Below are positions 24,325 through 32,689 of a stretch of DNA of 64,000 nt, one piece after another (the stretch's first letter is position 1; every line of letters starts with the position of its first letter). The notes below the pieces were generated by a model. It was not told the DNA's origin. It was given only the letters and a program-made list of their open reading frames with translations, and ran no database searches. Origin of the DNA: CAZKCI01 sp964584165 (GTDB taxonomy: Bacteria; Auribacterota; Erginobacteria; Erginobacterales; CAZKCI01); NCBI GenBank assembly GCA_964584165.1, contig CAZOYW010000013.1, positions 1 to 64,000 on the forward strand, read 5' to 3'. Position numbers and translations under genes: made by a program.

Positions 24325-26061
24325 GTGAAGGAGTTACTTTCCGGCAACGAGGCGGTGGCCCGGGGGGCCTGGGCGGCGGGCGCGGCGCTGGGGACAGGCT
24401 ACCCCGGGACGCCCTCCTCCGAGATCCTGGAAACGCTCGCTCTCCTCCCCGGGGCGAATGCCCAGTGGTGCGCCAACGAGAAGGTGGCGCTCGAGGTGGC
24501 CTCGGGGGCGGCCTGGACCGGGGCCCGCGCGCTCGTCACGATGAAGCACGTGGGCCTGAACGTCGCCGCCGACCCCCTCTTCACGCTCGCCTACACCGGA
24601 GTCCGCGGCGGCCTGGTCGTCGCCGTGGCCGACGACCCCGGCCTCCAGTCCTCCCAGAACGAGCAGGACTCCCGCCACTACGGCCGCGCCGCCAAGCTCC
24701 CCGTCCTCGAGCCCTCCGACAGCCAGGAGGCCTACGAGTTCACCCTCCTCGCCTTCCGCCTCTCCGAGGAGTTCGACCTCCCGGTGATCCTCCGCCTGAC
24801 CACGCGGGTCTCCCACTCCCGCTGCCCGGTGCAAGCGGAAGGGAAGCGGGCGGCGGCGAAGGCCCCCGCGCTCGTCAAGGACGCTCCCAAGCAGGTGATG
24901 ATCCCGGCCTACGCCCGCCGGCGCCACGTCCTCCTGGAGGAGAAATTGCGCCAGCTCGCCCGCCGCGCCGAGACCCTGCCGATCAACCGGGCGGAGAAGG
25001 GGAAGGGGGCGCTCGGGATCATCACGTCGGGCATTTCCTATCAGTATTGCCGGGAGGCGGCGCCCTCCGCTTCTTTTCTGAAGCTGGGGATGGTCTATCC
25101 TCTGCCGCGGAACAAGATCAAAAATTTTGCGCGCGGTTCGCGCAAAATTTTTGTGGTGGAGGAGCTCGACCCCTTCCTGGAGACCGAGATCAAGAGCTTC
25201 GGCCTCCCGGTCCGGGGGAAGCGGGAGGAATACGGCCTCGGCGAGCTCAACCCGGAGCGCGTCCGCGATCTCCTCGCCAACCGCCCCGAGCGTCCGCCGC
25301 CCCCCTCCCATCTCCCCCCCCGCCCGCCGATGCTCTGCCCGGGCTGCCCTCACCGCGCCGTCTTCGCCGTCCTGAAAAAGCTCAAGCTCTTCGTGACCGG
25401 CGACATCGGCTGCTACACTTTGGGGACGCTCCCCCCGCTTTCCGCCCTCGACACCTGCCTCTGCATGGGGGCGGGGATCGGCCAGTCGGAGGGGATGCGC
25501 CGGGTTCTTTTGCCCGCGGCCGCCCGGAAGGTGGTCGCGGTGATCGGCGACTCCACCTTCATCCACTCCGGGATCACGGGCCTCGTCGACCTCGTCTACA
25601 ATGGAAACGGCGGCGTGGTGATCATACTCGACAACCTGACCACGGCGATGACCGGCCTGCAGGGCCACCCCGGGACGGGGACCGGCCTCCACGGGCGGCC
25701 GGCCCGCCAGGTCCGGCTCTGCGAGATCTGCCGCGGCGCGGGGGTGAACCGGGTCAAGATCATCGACTCCTACGACCTCCCGGCGCTGGAGGCCTACCTC
25801 CGGGAGTCGCTCCCGCTCGACGAGACCTCGGTCCTGATCGCCCGCGCCCCCTGCCTCCTCCTCCGCCGCCATGAGAAAAAGCCGGCCCACCGAGTGAAGC
25901 ACGACCTCTGCCGCTCCTGCACGCTCTGCCTCCAGATCGCCTGCCCGGCGCTCGTCCCCTCGCCCGAGGGGCGGCCTTCGATCACGGCCGCCCTCTGCTC
26001 GGGCTGCGGGGCCTGCGCCCATGTCTGCCCCGCGGGGGCGATCGGGGCGGGGGCGGATTAG
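24325..26061 (+). CDS. iorA: Indolepyruvate:ferredoxin oxidoreductase, alpha subunit
   Basis: With IorB it catalyses reversible oxidative decarboxylation of aryl pyruvates to aryl-acetyl-CoA, reducing ferredoxin. The 578-residue protein shows GTGYPGTPSSEILE (pyrimidine-binding domain), QNEQDSRHYGRAAKLP, the TPP motif GDIGCYTLG...GDSTFIHSGI..NGNGGVVIILDN (quoted in pieces), and a ferredoxin domain with CRSCTLCLQIACP and CSGCGACAHVCP. The GTG start at 24325 gives the family N-terminus MKELLSGNEAVARGA and lies in an ATCAGTG array. A 15-bp hairpin (25119-25153) sits inside the gene. Confidence 0.93.
   Translation: MKELLSGNEAVARGAWAAGAALGTGYPGTPSSEILETLALLPGANAQWCANEKVALEVASGAAWTGARALVTMKHVGLNVAADPLFTLAYTGVRGGLVVAVADDPGLQSSQNEQDSRHYGRAAKLPVLEPSDSQEAYEFTLLAFRLSEEFDLPVILRLTTRVSHSRCPVQAEGKRAAAKAPALVKDAPKQVMIPAYARRRHVLLEEKLRQLARRAETLPINRAEKGKGALGIITSGISYQYCREAAPSASFLKLGMVYPLPRNKIKNFARGSRKIFVVEELDPFLETEIKSFGLPVRGKREEYGLGELNPERVRDLLANRPERPPPPSHLPPRPPMLCPGCPHRAVFAVLKKLKLFVTGDIGCYTLGTLPPLSALDTCLCMGAGIGQSEGMRRVLLPAAARKVVAVIGDSTFIHSGITGLVDLVYNGNGGVVIILDNLTTAMTGLQGHPGTGTGLHGRPARQVRLCEICRGAGVNRVKIIDSYDLPALEAYLRESLPLDETSVLIARAPCLLLRRHEKKPAHRVKHDLCRSCTLCLQIACPALVPSPEGRPSITAALCSGCGACAHVCPAGAIGAGAD
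25119..25153. other. Perfect 15-bp palindrome inside iorA
   Basis: The arms CAAAAATTTTGCGCG (25119-25133) and CGCGCAAAATTTTTG (25139-25153) flank CGGTT. It encodes KIKNFARGSRKIFV in frame. The A+T-rich arms stand out in a G+C-rich gene. The reading frame length here looks normal for IorA, so it is not an obvious insertion. Confidence 0.85.
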
Positions 26062-26186
26062 GGTTACTATAAAAGTTACTAAGGGTTACGAGAAAGGTTA
26101 CTAGAGGTTGCGACGGCCCCACCGTCAACTGTCAACCAACCCTCGTGAGCTCCAAATTCCAAACTCCAAACTCTAAACTCCAATCA
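26062..26186. repeat. GGTTACTA and CCAAACTC word arrays before iorB
   Basis: 26066-26110 repeats GGTTACTA/AGTTACTAAGG. 26150-26183 repeats CCAAACTC/CAAATTC. The second array is open in the iorB frame and would be translated if an upstream GTG (26145) were used. Confidence 0.8.
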
Positions 26187-26762
26187 GTGGCCAGCGTCGT
26201 CTTCGCCGGCGTGGGCGGACAGGGTGTCATCCTCGCCGCCCGCCTCCTCTCCTCCGCCGCTCTGCGGGCCGGGCTCGACGTGAAGTCGAGCGAGGTCCAC
26301 GGGATGGCCCAGCGGGGTGGATCGGTCACGGCCCAGGTCCGCTTCGGGCGGCGGGTCTTCTCGCCGCTCGTCCCCGCGGGCGGGGCGGACTACCTCGCCG
26401 CCCTGGAGGAGCTGGAGGCCCTGCGCTCCGCCCCCGTCCTCTCTCCCCGGGGGACGGTGATCCTCGTCCGCCGGCGGATCCCCCCGGCGACCGTCCTCTC
26501 CGGGGCGGCGCGCTACCCGGAGAACGCCGCCGAGACGCTGCGCCTCTTGGGGCTCCGGGTGATCGAGGTGGAGCCGAAGGCGATCGCGGCGGCCGCCGGA
26601 GACGAGGCCTTCGCCAACGTCTTCGCCCTGGGCGCCCTCTCCAGTCTTCTCGATTTCCCGGGAGGGATCTGGGAGGAGACGCTAGCCGCCGCGCTGCCCG
26701 AGCGGAAGCGGGAGGAGAACCTCGCCGCCTTCGCCGCCGGGGCGGCCCTGGCTCAAAAATAA
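26187..26762 (+). CDS. iorB: Indolepyruvate:ferredoxin oxidoreductase, beta subunit
   Basis: This is the catalytic gamma-domain partner of IorA, about 191 residues. It has the nucleotide-type loop VFAGVGGQGVILAARLLSSAA, VKSSEVHGMAQRGGSVTAQVRFG (key part HGMAQRGGSV), and ALGALSSLLDFP. GTG 26187 places the usual short lead before GVGGQG. A GTG at 26145 would add 14 residues read from a CCAAACTC repeat, so I reject it. Neither start has a clear SD. The gene lies 125 bp after iorA and is presumably cotranscribed. Confidence 0.9.
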   Translation: MASVVFAGVGGQGVILAARLLSSAALRAGLDVKSSEVHGMAQRGGSVTAQVRFGRRVFSPLVPAGGADYLAALEELEALRSAPVLSPRGTVILVRRRIPPATVLSGAARYPENAAETLRLLGLRVIEVEPKAIAAAAGDEAFANVFALGALSSLLDFPGGIWEETLAAALPERKREENLAAFAAGAALAQK

Positions 26763-26958
26763 CCGCGAATCTCGGGGAAATCTTCGCTAATCCGGCCGTC
26801 GTCTGGACCGCATTTCCTGATCCATCCCAACAATCCGCGCCCTGCATTCGCCGCTCCGCCGGTTTTGATTCGTGAAGATTCGCGCGATTCGTGGTTAAAT
26901 ATTTTTGTCCCGGTGTGTCTTCGTGGCATAATCGGCTGGTCTAATCGCGAGGAGGATC

Positions 26959-28257
26959 ATGATCTGGAACGAAAAGTTCGAATGCCTGCCCCCCGATCGG
27001 CTCGCCGCGCTCCAGCTTGAGCGCCTGCAAGCGCTGATCGCCTACGTCCTCAAGAAATCCCCCGTCTATCCCGCCAAGTTCAAGGAGGCGAAGGTCGCCG
27101 CGGGGGACGTGAAGTCCCTCGCCGACATCAAGCGCCTCCCCTTCACCCGCAAGACCGACCTCCGCGACACCTACCCCTTCGGGATGTTCTGCGTTCCCGC
27201 CCGGGAGGTGGCGGAGATCCACGCCTCCTCCGGAACCACCGGCAACCCCACCGTGGTCGGCTACACCCGCAGCGATCTCAAGCTCTGGGGGGAAGTGATG
27301 GCGCGCACCCTCTGCGTCGCGGGGGTGGTCAAGGGGGACATCGTCCAGAACGCCTACGGCTACGGCCTCTTCACCGGGGGGCTGGGGTTTCACTACGGCG
27401 CGCTGGAGATGGGCATCCCCGTCCTCCCCATGTCCTCGGGCGTCTCCAAGCGCCAGCTCAAGCTGATGCATGACTTCAAGACCACCGTTCTCGCCTGCAC
27501 GCCCAGTTATGTTCTCTACCTGGGCGAAGAGGCGAAGGAGGAGGGCTACAACCCGAAGGACTCGCCCGTCCGGATCGGGATCCTGGGGGCGGAGCCCTGG
27601 AGCGAGAACATGCGCCGGGAGATCGAGTCGATCTGGGGGATGCAGGCGCTCGACGTCTACGGCATGTCCGAGATCATCGGCCCCGGCGTGGCTCAGGAGT
27701 GCGGCGAGAAGAACGGGCTTCACATCTACAGCGACGTCTTCTTCCCCGAGGTGATCGACCCCAGGACCGGGGAGGAGGTCGGGGAAGGGAAGGACGGGGA
27801 GCTCGTCATCACTACCCTGACCAAGGAGGCCCTCCCCCTGGTCCGCTACCGGACCGGCGACATCGTCTCCATCGACCGCTCCCCCTGCCGCTGCGGGCGG
27901 ACCTCCCCCCGGATCAGCAAGATCAAGGGGCGGACCGACGACATGCTGATCATCCGGGGGATCAACGTCTTCCCCTCCCAGATCGAGGCGGTCCTCCTCC
28001 AGGTGGAGGGGACGAGCCCGCACTACCTCCTGGTGGTCGACCGGGTCAAGGGGCTGGACACCCTGGAGGTCCAGGTCGAGGTCTCCCCGAAGGCCTTCTC
28101 CGACGAGGTTCGGAAGATGCAGGAGCTCAAGGACAGGATCCGCCACGAGATCCAGGGCGTCCTCGGGATCGTCGTTGAGGTCAAACTGGTCGAGCCGAAG
28201 ACGATCGAGCGCAGCCAGGGGAAGGCGAAGCGGGTGATCGATAGAAGAAAAATATAG
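26959..28257 (+). CDS. paaK: Phenylacetate-CoA ligase-like enzyme, paralogue 1
   Basis: An AMP-forming ligase of the PaaK branch (432 residues), activating an aryl or similar acid to its CoA thioester. Motifs: the ATP loop ASSGTTGNPTVVGYT near residue 95, YGMSEIIGPGVAQEC near 235, the hinge GRTDDMLIIRGINVFPSQIE near 320, and a C-terminal lysine in GKAKRVIDRRKI. GAGGAGG precedes ATG 26959. The pairing with iorAB and an ACT protein suggests it uses aryl acetates made or consumed by IorAB. The exact acid cannot be told. Confidence 0.9.
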   Translation: MIWNEKFECLPPDRLAALQLERLQALIAYVLKKSPVYPAKFKEAKVAAGDVKSLADIKRLPFTRKTDLRDTYPFGMFCVPAREVAEIHASSGTTGNPTVVGYTRSDLKLWGEVMARTLCVAGVVKGDIVQNAYGYGLFTGGLGFHYGALEMGIPVLPMSSGVSKRQLKLMHDFKTTVLACTPSYVLYLGEEAKEEGYNPKDSPVRIGILGAEPWSENMRREIESIWGMQALDVYGMSEIIGPGVAQECGEKNGLHIYSDVFFPEVIDPRTGEEVGEGKDGELVITTLTKEALPLVRYRTGDIVSIDRSPCRCGRTSPRISKIKGRTDDMLIIRGINVFPSQIEAVLLQVEGTSPHYLLVVDRVKGLDTLEVQVEVSPKAFSDEVRKMQELKDRIRHEIQGVLGIVVEVKLVEPKTIERSQGKAKRVIDRRKI

Positions 28258-28348
28258 GGTGGAGTAATGGAGTAGTGGAGCGATGGAGTATTGGGATGTA
28301 GTCCATATTTTTCAGTACTCCAACACTCCAATACTCCAGTACTCCCTT
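28258..28348. repeat. Inverted GGAGTA / TACTCC word array
   Basis: The left array (GGAGTAATGGAGTAGTGGAG) and right array (AGTACTCCAACACTCCAAT, ACTCCAGTACTCCC) are complementary around a core of about 15 bp. It lies inside the presumed operon between paralogue 1 and the ACT gene. Confidence 0.85.
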
Positions 28349-28368
28349 CCCTCGGGGGGCATCAGACT

Positions 28369-28800
28369 ATGAACGTGACACAGCTCTCGATTTTTCTGGA
28401 GAACCGCTCCGGACGACTCGCCGAGGTGACCGAGATCCTGGGCCGGAACACGATCAACATCCGGGCTCTCTCGCTCGCCGACACCTCGGACTTCGGCATC
28501 CTCCGGGTGATCGTCAACGATCCGGACAAGGCCGCCGGGATCCTCAAGAGCGAGGGTTTCACCGTTTCCGAGACCGAGGTGATGGCGGTCGAGGTCGAGG
28601 ACCGCCCCGGGGGGCTCGCCGGGGTGCTGAAGATCCTCTCCACCGAGTCGATCAACGTGGAGTACATGTACGCCTTTCTGGAGAAGCGGACCGAGAACGC
28701 CCTGATCATCTTCCGGATCGAGGAGATCGGGCGGACGGAGGCGATCCTCCGGAAGCACGGGATCAGGCTTCTGTCGGGGAAGGACCTCTATAACCTATAA
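28369..28800 (+). CDS. Tandem ACT-domain protein
   Basis: A 143-residue protein made of two ACT domains: VTQLSIFLENRSGRLAEVTEILG at the start and VEDRPGGLAGVLKILSTESINVEY from about residue 72 (cited for the motifs ENRSGRLAE and EDRPGGLAG). ACT domains bind amino acids. Stand-alone tandem ACT proteins recur beside paaK and iorAB genes, so a role as amino-acid sensor or allosteric subunit for the ligase is likely but unproved. ATG 28369 is chosen at the family start; SD is weak. The second such protein, at 37263, shares the end KDLYNL/KDLYAL. Confidence 0.88.
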   Translation: MNVTQLSIFLENRSGRLAEVTEILGRNTINIRALSLADTSDFGILRVIVNDPDKAAGILKSEGFTVSETEVMAVEVEDRPGGLAGVLKILSTESINVEYMYAFLEKRTENALIIFRIEEIGRTEAILRKHGIRLLSGKDLYNL

Positions 28801-28914
28801 GGCAAAAGTAAAAAGGCAAAAGTAAAAGCTGCAAGGCGCAAGCGAAACGGGCTGGAGGCATGAGGTTTGGGGCAGGACGCAACATACCTCATAACTCATG
28901 CCTCAGGCCGATGA
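28801..28914. repeat. GGCAAAAGTAAAA array and GGCATGAGGT inverted pair
   Basis: Two copies of AAGGCAAAAGTAAAA are followed by GAGGCATGAGGTTTGGGGC and its approximate complement CATACCTCATAACTC/ATGCCTCA. It lies between the ACT gene and livK. Confidence 0.75.
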
Positions 28915-28930
28915 TGAAGGAGGGATGGGT

Positions 28931-30118
28931 ATGAAGAAATTGCTGGTCGCCGCGGCCACGGTCGTCGCGGTCCTCGCCCTGGCCGGGGGGCTTTTCGCCC
29001 AAGACGCGGCCCAACCCGCCGCCGAGAAGCTCGAGCCCTACAAGGTGGGGGCGATCTTCGCCATCACCGGGGGCGCCTCCTGGCTCGGCGAGCCGGAGCG
29101 GAACACCGCGGTCATGATCACCGAGTCGATCAACGCCGCCGGCGGGATCAACGGGCACCCCCTGGAGCTCATCGTCGAGGACACGGTGGGCGACGAGGCC
29201 AAGACCGTGACCGCGGTCAAGAAGCTGATCGAGAAGGACCAGGTGGTCGCCATCATCGGCCCCTCCCGCTCCGGGACCTCGATGGCCGTCGTCCCGATTA
29301 TGGAGGAGGCGAAGGTGCCGCTCATCTCCTGCGCCGCCGCCGAGGCGATCGTGGTCGGCGAGAACGGGAAGCAGCGCCCCTGGATCTTCAAGACCCCCCA
29401 GAAGGACTCCGACGCCGCCCGCCGGATCCTCGGCCACATGAAGGGGAAGGGGATCACGAAGATCGCCATCATCACCAGCACCGAGGGGTTCGGGGCGGAG
29501 GGGCGCAAGCAGCTTCTGAAGCTCGCCCCGGAGTACGGGATCGAGATCATCGCCGACGAGACCTACGGGCCCAAGGACACCGACATGACGGCCCAGCTCA
29601 CCAAGATCAAGGCCAGCCCCGCCCAGGCCCTGGTCAACTGGACCATCGTGCAGTCCGCCCAGTCGATCATCTGCAAGAACATCAAGCAGCTCAACCTCGC
29701 CATCCCCTTCTACCAGAGCCATGGCTTCGGCAACATCAAGTATGTCCGGGCGGCGGGGGCGGCGGCCGAGGGGATCATCTTCCCCTGCGGCCGGCTGCTC
29801 GCGGTGGAGAGCCTCCCCGACGACCACCCCCAGAAGAAGGTCCTGGCCGCCTACAAGGACGCCTACGAGAAGAAGTTCCAGGACGACGTCAGCACCTTCG
29901 GCGGCCACGCCTACGACGCCCTCTGGCTGGTGATCGACGCCCTCCGCCAGGCCGGCCCGGACCGGGCGAAGGTCCGAGAGGCGATCGAGAACACCAAGGA
30001 GTTCATCGGGACCGGCGGGGTCTTCCACTTCTCGCCCGACGATCACAACGGGCTGGCCGCCGACGCCTTCGAGATGCTCACCGTCAAGGACGGCAAGTTC
30101 GTGGTCCTGAAGGATTAG
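28931..30118 (+). CDS. livK: Branched-chain amino-acid-type ABC transporter substrate-binding protein
   Basis: A 395-residue periplasmic binding protein of the LivJ/LivK family (peripla_BP_6). The signal peptide is KKLLVAAATVVAVLALAGGLFAQ (hydrophobic core about residues 4-20). The mature part shows VGAIFAITGGASWLGEP, INAAGGINGHPLEL, EKDQVVAIIGPSRSGTSMA and PEDTYGPKDTDMTAQ-like segments. The family binds branched-chain amino acids, amides or aromatic acids, and the paaK/iorAB setting makes an aryl acid possible. AAGGAGGG supports ATG 28931. A terminator follows the stop. Confidence 0.92.
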   Translation: MKKLLVAAATVVAVLALAGGLFAQDAAQPAAEKLEPYKVGAIFAITGGASWLGEPERNTAVMITESINAAGGINGHPLELIVEDTVGDEAKTVTAVKKLIEKDQVVAIIGPSRSGTSMAVVPIMEEAKVPLISCAAAEAIVVGENGKQRPWIFKTPQKDSDAARRILGHMKGKGITKIAIITSTEGFGAEGRKQLLKLAPEYGIEIIADETYGPKDTDMTAQLTKIKASPAQALVNWTIVQSAQSIICKNIKQLNLAIPFYQSHGFGNIKYVRAAGAAAEGIIFPCGRLLAVESLPDDHPQKKVLAAYKDAYEKKFQDDVSTFGGHAYDALWLVIDALRQAGPDRAKVREAIENTKEFIGTGGVFHFSPDDHNGLAADAFEMLTVKDGKFVVLKD

Positions 30119-30144
30119 GCTCTTTGCCCTTCGGCAGCGCGCCG

Positions 30145-30188
30145 CAGCCCCATCCCCCCGCTCAGTTGGGGGGGATGGGGCTGTCTTT
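30145..30188 (+). terminator. Terminator after livK
   Basis: A 15-bp perfect stem (CAGCCCCATCCCCCC and its complement) is followed by TCTTTA. Partial termination here would yield more binding protein than permease, as is usual for binding-protein genes. Confidence 0.8.
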
Positions 30189-30219
30189 ATAGAAGAGGGG
30201 GATATATATATAAAATAGG

Positions 30220-30543
30220 GTTCTCTTCCGTTTTGTGTGGGTTATTTCACGGGGAGCGGCAGCCTGCTCTGAGCTGGTCGAACGGTCTCGCCGCGATCCG
30301 GCCCTCGCCGGGCTTGTGGGAGCGCCGTCCCCGGCGCGATCCGAGCTGGCCTGGCATCGCGCCCAGAGGGCGCTCCCACAAACTCGCTTATGATCGCGCT
30401 TGCCCTCGCCGGGCCTGTGGGAGCCCCGATCGAAGCGAAGACTCGATCGGGGCGATCCGAGCCAGCCCGGCTCGGGGCAAGAATGCCCCTCCCACACAAT
30501 TCGGCGTCGACCGCCAATTTGCCCACACGAAACGGAAGAGAAC
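30220..30543. repeat. 324-bp element with 22-bp terminal inverted repeats and nested REP hairpins
   Basis: The ends GTTCTCTTCCGTTTTGTGTG.. (30220-30241) and their complement at 30522-30543 match over 22 bp with one mismatch. Inside are two related blocks, each with CCCTCGCCGGGC(T/C)TGTGGGAGC, a hairpin, and GCGATCCGAGC, ending with GGGGCAAGAATGCCCCTCC. No gene is seen in the 536-bp livK-livH spacer apart from this element, a terminator and a promoter candidate. Confidence 0.75.
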
Positions 30544-30571
30544 CGAAAATAGTCATTGCCGCGAATCCAAC

Positions 30572-30600
30572 TTGTATATCTAAAGGCAGGGTTTTATATT
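30572..30600 (+). promoter_or_regulatory. Candidate promoter of livHMGF
   Basis: TTGTAT (30572-30577) and TATATT (30595-30600) are separated by 17 bp, about 55 bp before ATG 30655. It lies just outside the 324-bp element and in an A+T-rich pocket. Confidence 0.45.
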
Positions 30601-30654
30601 GCATGATCTGGGACGATACCCCGGGAAACCTCCGAGAGACGAGATAATCAGTCC

Positions 30655-31539
30655 ATGGGCACCCAGATCGCGCAGTTCCTGGCCAGTGGGATCTCGCTTG
30701 GCGCCATCTACGCCCTGGTGGCGGTGGGTTTCACCATCATCTACAACGCGACCGGGGTGATCAACTTCGCCCAGGGGGAGTTCGTCATGCTCGGCGGCCT
30801 CTTCGCCGCCACCGCCACCGCCGCCGGTCTCCCCCTCCCGCTCGCCATCCTCCTGGCCGTGCTCGCGGTGACGGCGGTCGGGATCCTCTTCGAGCGCGCC
30901 GTGATCCACCCCCTCCGCCGGGCCTCGGTGCTGGCCATGATCATCGCCACCATCGCCGGGTCGATCCTCCTCAAGGGGATCGCCATGTTCGTCTGGGGCA
31001 AGGAGACCTACTTCCTGCCCTCCTTCTCCGGCGACGCCGCGATCTCCTTCCTGGGGGCGGCGATCCTCCCCCAATCGCTCTGGATCGTCGGGATCACCGC
31101 CGTGGTGGTGGCGGGCCTCTCCCTCTTCTTCCACCGCGCCCTCCTGGGCAAGGCGATGCGGGCGGTCGCCGCCAACCGCTCCGCGGCCCGCCTGGTCGGG
31201 ATCAAGACCGGGAACATCATCCTCCTCGCCTTCGCCCTCTCGGCGGCGATCGGCGCGGTCGGCGGGGTGATCATCACGCCGATCGCGCTCATGGACTACG
31301 ACCGGGGCTCGATGCTCGCCCTCAAGGGCTTCGCGGCGGCGGTCCTGGGCGGGATGGGGTCCTTTCCGGGGGCGGTGGCGGCCGGGATCATCCTGGGGGT
31401 CCTGGAGTCGCTGGGGGCGGGGCTCCTCTCCTCCCACTACAAGGACGCGATCGCCCTGGTCATCCTGCTCATGATGCTCTTCCTCCGCCCGGCGGGGATA
31501 CTCGGGTCGAAAGAAGCCAGCAAACTGAAGGAATTTTAA
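30655..31539 (+). CDS. livH: Branched-chain amino-acid-type ABC transporter permease LivH
   Basis: A 294-residue inner-membrane permease with about eight hydrophobic segments. Family marks: LASGISLGAIYALVAVGFTIIYNATGVINFAQGEF at the N-terminus (key part GVINFAQGEF), MRAVAANRSAARLVGIKT (the coupling EAA-like loop), and AVLGGMGSFPGAVAAGIILGVLESL near the end (key part GGMGSFPGA). With LivM it forms the channel for the LivK ligand. The start follows GAGACGAG, a moderate SD. A word array separates it from livM. Confidence 0.95.
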   Translation: MGTQIAQFLASGISLGAIYALVAVGFTIIYNATGVINFAQGEFVMLGGLFAATATAAGLPLPLAILLAVLAVTAVGILFERAVIHPLRRASVLAMIIATIAGSILLKGIAMFVWGKETYFLPSFSGDAAISFLGAAILPQSLWIVGITAVVVAGLSLFFHRALLGKAMRAVAANRSAARLVGIKTGNIILLAFALSAAIGAVGGVIITPIALMDYDRGSMLALKGFAAAVLGGMGSFPGAVAAGIILGVLESLGAGLLSSHYKDAIALVILLMMLFLRPAGILGSKEASKLKEF

Positions 31540-31738
31540 ATTTGAGATTAAAATTTCAGATTTCAGATAAAGATAACCAAACCTCAAACCACAACTCACA
31601 AAAAACAACTTACAAACAAATTACAAAACCCAATATACAAACCTCGCTGCGAAGCCGTTTTTGTGATTTGTATTTTTTGTTTTTGCTTGGGATTTGTTGT
31701 TTGTGATTTGGAGTTGTTGATCTGAAGTTCGGCGATAA
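31540..31738. repeat. Inverted CACAAAAAACAACTTACAAA word array inside the liv operon
   Basis: 31560-31640 repeats CAAACCACAACTCACAAAA-type words. 31660-31720 repeats the complement (TTTTTGTTTTTGCTTGGG, TTTGTTGTTTGTGATTTG). The last bases of livH (AAGGAATTTTAA) run into TTTGAGATTAAAATTTCAG words. It separates livH from livM by 200 bp. Confidence 0.85.
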
Positions 31739-31740
31739 CG

Positions 31741-32682
31741 ATGAAATCCAATTATCTCGCGCTGCTCGCCCTCGCCCTGGCGATGGCCCTCCTCCCCTTC
31801 GCCCTGAGCAGCTCCTACTACCTCAGCATCCTGGTCTTCGTCGCCCTGCACGGCCTGATCGCGACGGGCTTGAGCCTCCTCATGGGCTACGCCGGCCAGA
31901 TCTCGCTCGGCCACGCCGCCTTCTACGGCCTGGGCGCCTACGCCTCCGGCCTCCTCACCACCCGCGCCCACCTCCCCCCGGTCCCCGCCGCCTTCCTCGC
32001 CTGCCTCTTCACCTCCGCCGTCGCCTTCCTCCTCGGCGTCCCCGCGCTCCGCCTCCGCGGCCACTACCTCGCCATGGCCACGCTGGGGTTCGGCGAGATC
32101 GTCTACGTGGTGATGAACGCCTGGACCGGACTCACCGGCGGCCCCTCCGGTCTCGGCAGCATCCCCCGGCTGCGCCTCGGCGGCTTCGTCTTCGACACCG
32201 ATCTCAAGTTCTACTACCTCTCCTGGGCGGTCCTCCTCGCCGCCCTCCTCGCCTCCCTTCACCTGATCCATTCCCGGGTCGGCCGGGCGTTAAGGGCGAT
32301 CCACTCCAGCGAGACCGCCGCCGCCTGCCTGGGGATCGAGATCGCCCGCTACAAGGTCGCCGTCTTCGTCCTCTCCGCCGCCTGCGCGTCCGTCGCCGGC
32401 TCCCTCTACGCCCATTTTGTCACCTTCGTCAGCCCGGAGTCGTTCGGGATCCCCTGCTCGATCCTCGTCGTCACCATGACCGTGCTCGGGGGGAGGATGA
32501 GCGTCTGGGGGGCGGCGCTGGGCGCGGCCATCCTCACCCTCCTGCCCGAGACGCTGCGGGCGATCAAGGACTACGACATCCTCGCCTACGGGGCGATCCT
32601 CCTTCTGGCGACGGTCTTCCTCCCCCAGGGGATCTTCGGGGCGCTCGCCGCCCTCTTCCGCCGCCGCGCCCGCCCGGCCTGA
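31741..32682 (+). CDS. livM: Branched-chain amino-acid-type ABC transporter permease LivM
   Basis: A 313-residue permease with many hydrophobic segments. Family marks: LIATGLSLLMGYAGQISLGHAAFYGLGAYAS (key part GYAGQISLGHAAFYGLGAY), ALRLRGHYLAMATLGFGEIV, the coupling loop GRALRAIHSSETAAACLGIEI, and VTMTVLGGRMSVWGAALGAA near the end. It pairs with LivH. The SD is not clear because a repeat precedes the start. Only 7 bp separate its stop from livG. Confidence 0.95.
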   Translation: MKSNYLALLALALAMALLPFALSSSYYLSILVFVALHGLIATGLSLLMGYAGQISLGHAAFYGLGAYASGLLTTRAHLPPVPAAFLACLFTSAVAFLLGVPALRLRGHYLAMATLGFGEIVYVVMNAWTGLTGGPSGLGSIPRLRLGGFVFDTDLKFYYLSWAVLLAALLASLHLIHSRVGRALRAIHSSETAAACLGIEIARYKVAVFVLSAACASVAGSLYAHFVTFVSPESFGIPCSILVVTMTVLGGRMSVWGAALGAAILTLLPETLRAIKDYDILAYGAILLLATVFLPQGIFGALAALFRRRARPA

Positions 32683-32689
32683 ACGGACC

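Noticed and set aside
26145..26186. A 14-residue lead on IorB from GTG 26145
   Set aside because: It is a translation of the CCAAACTC word array. GTG 26187 gives the usual family start.
30119..30654. A small gene or riboswitch in the livK-livH spacer
   Set aside because: The open frames here read only through REP-like hairpins, and I see no known riboswitch core.
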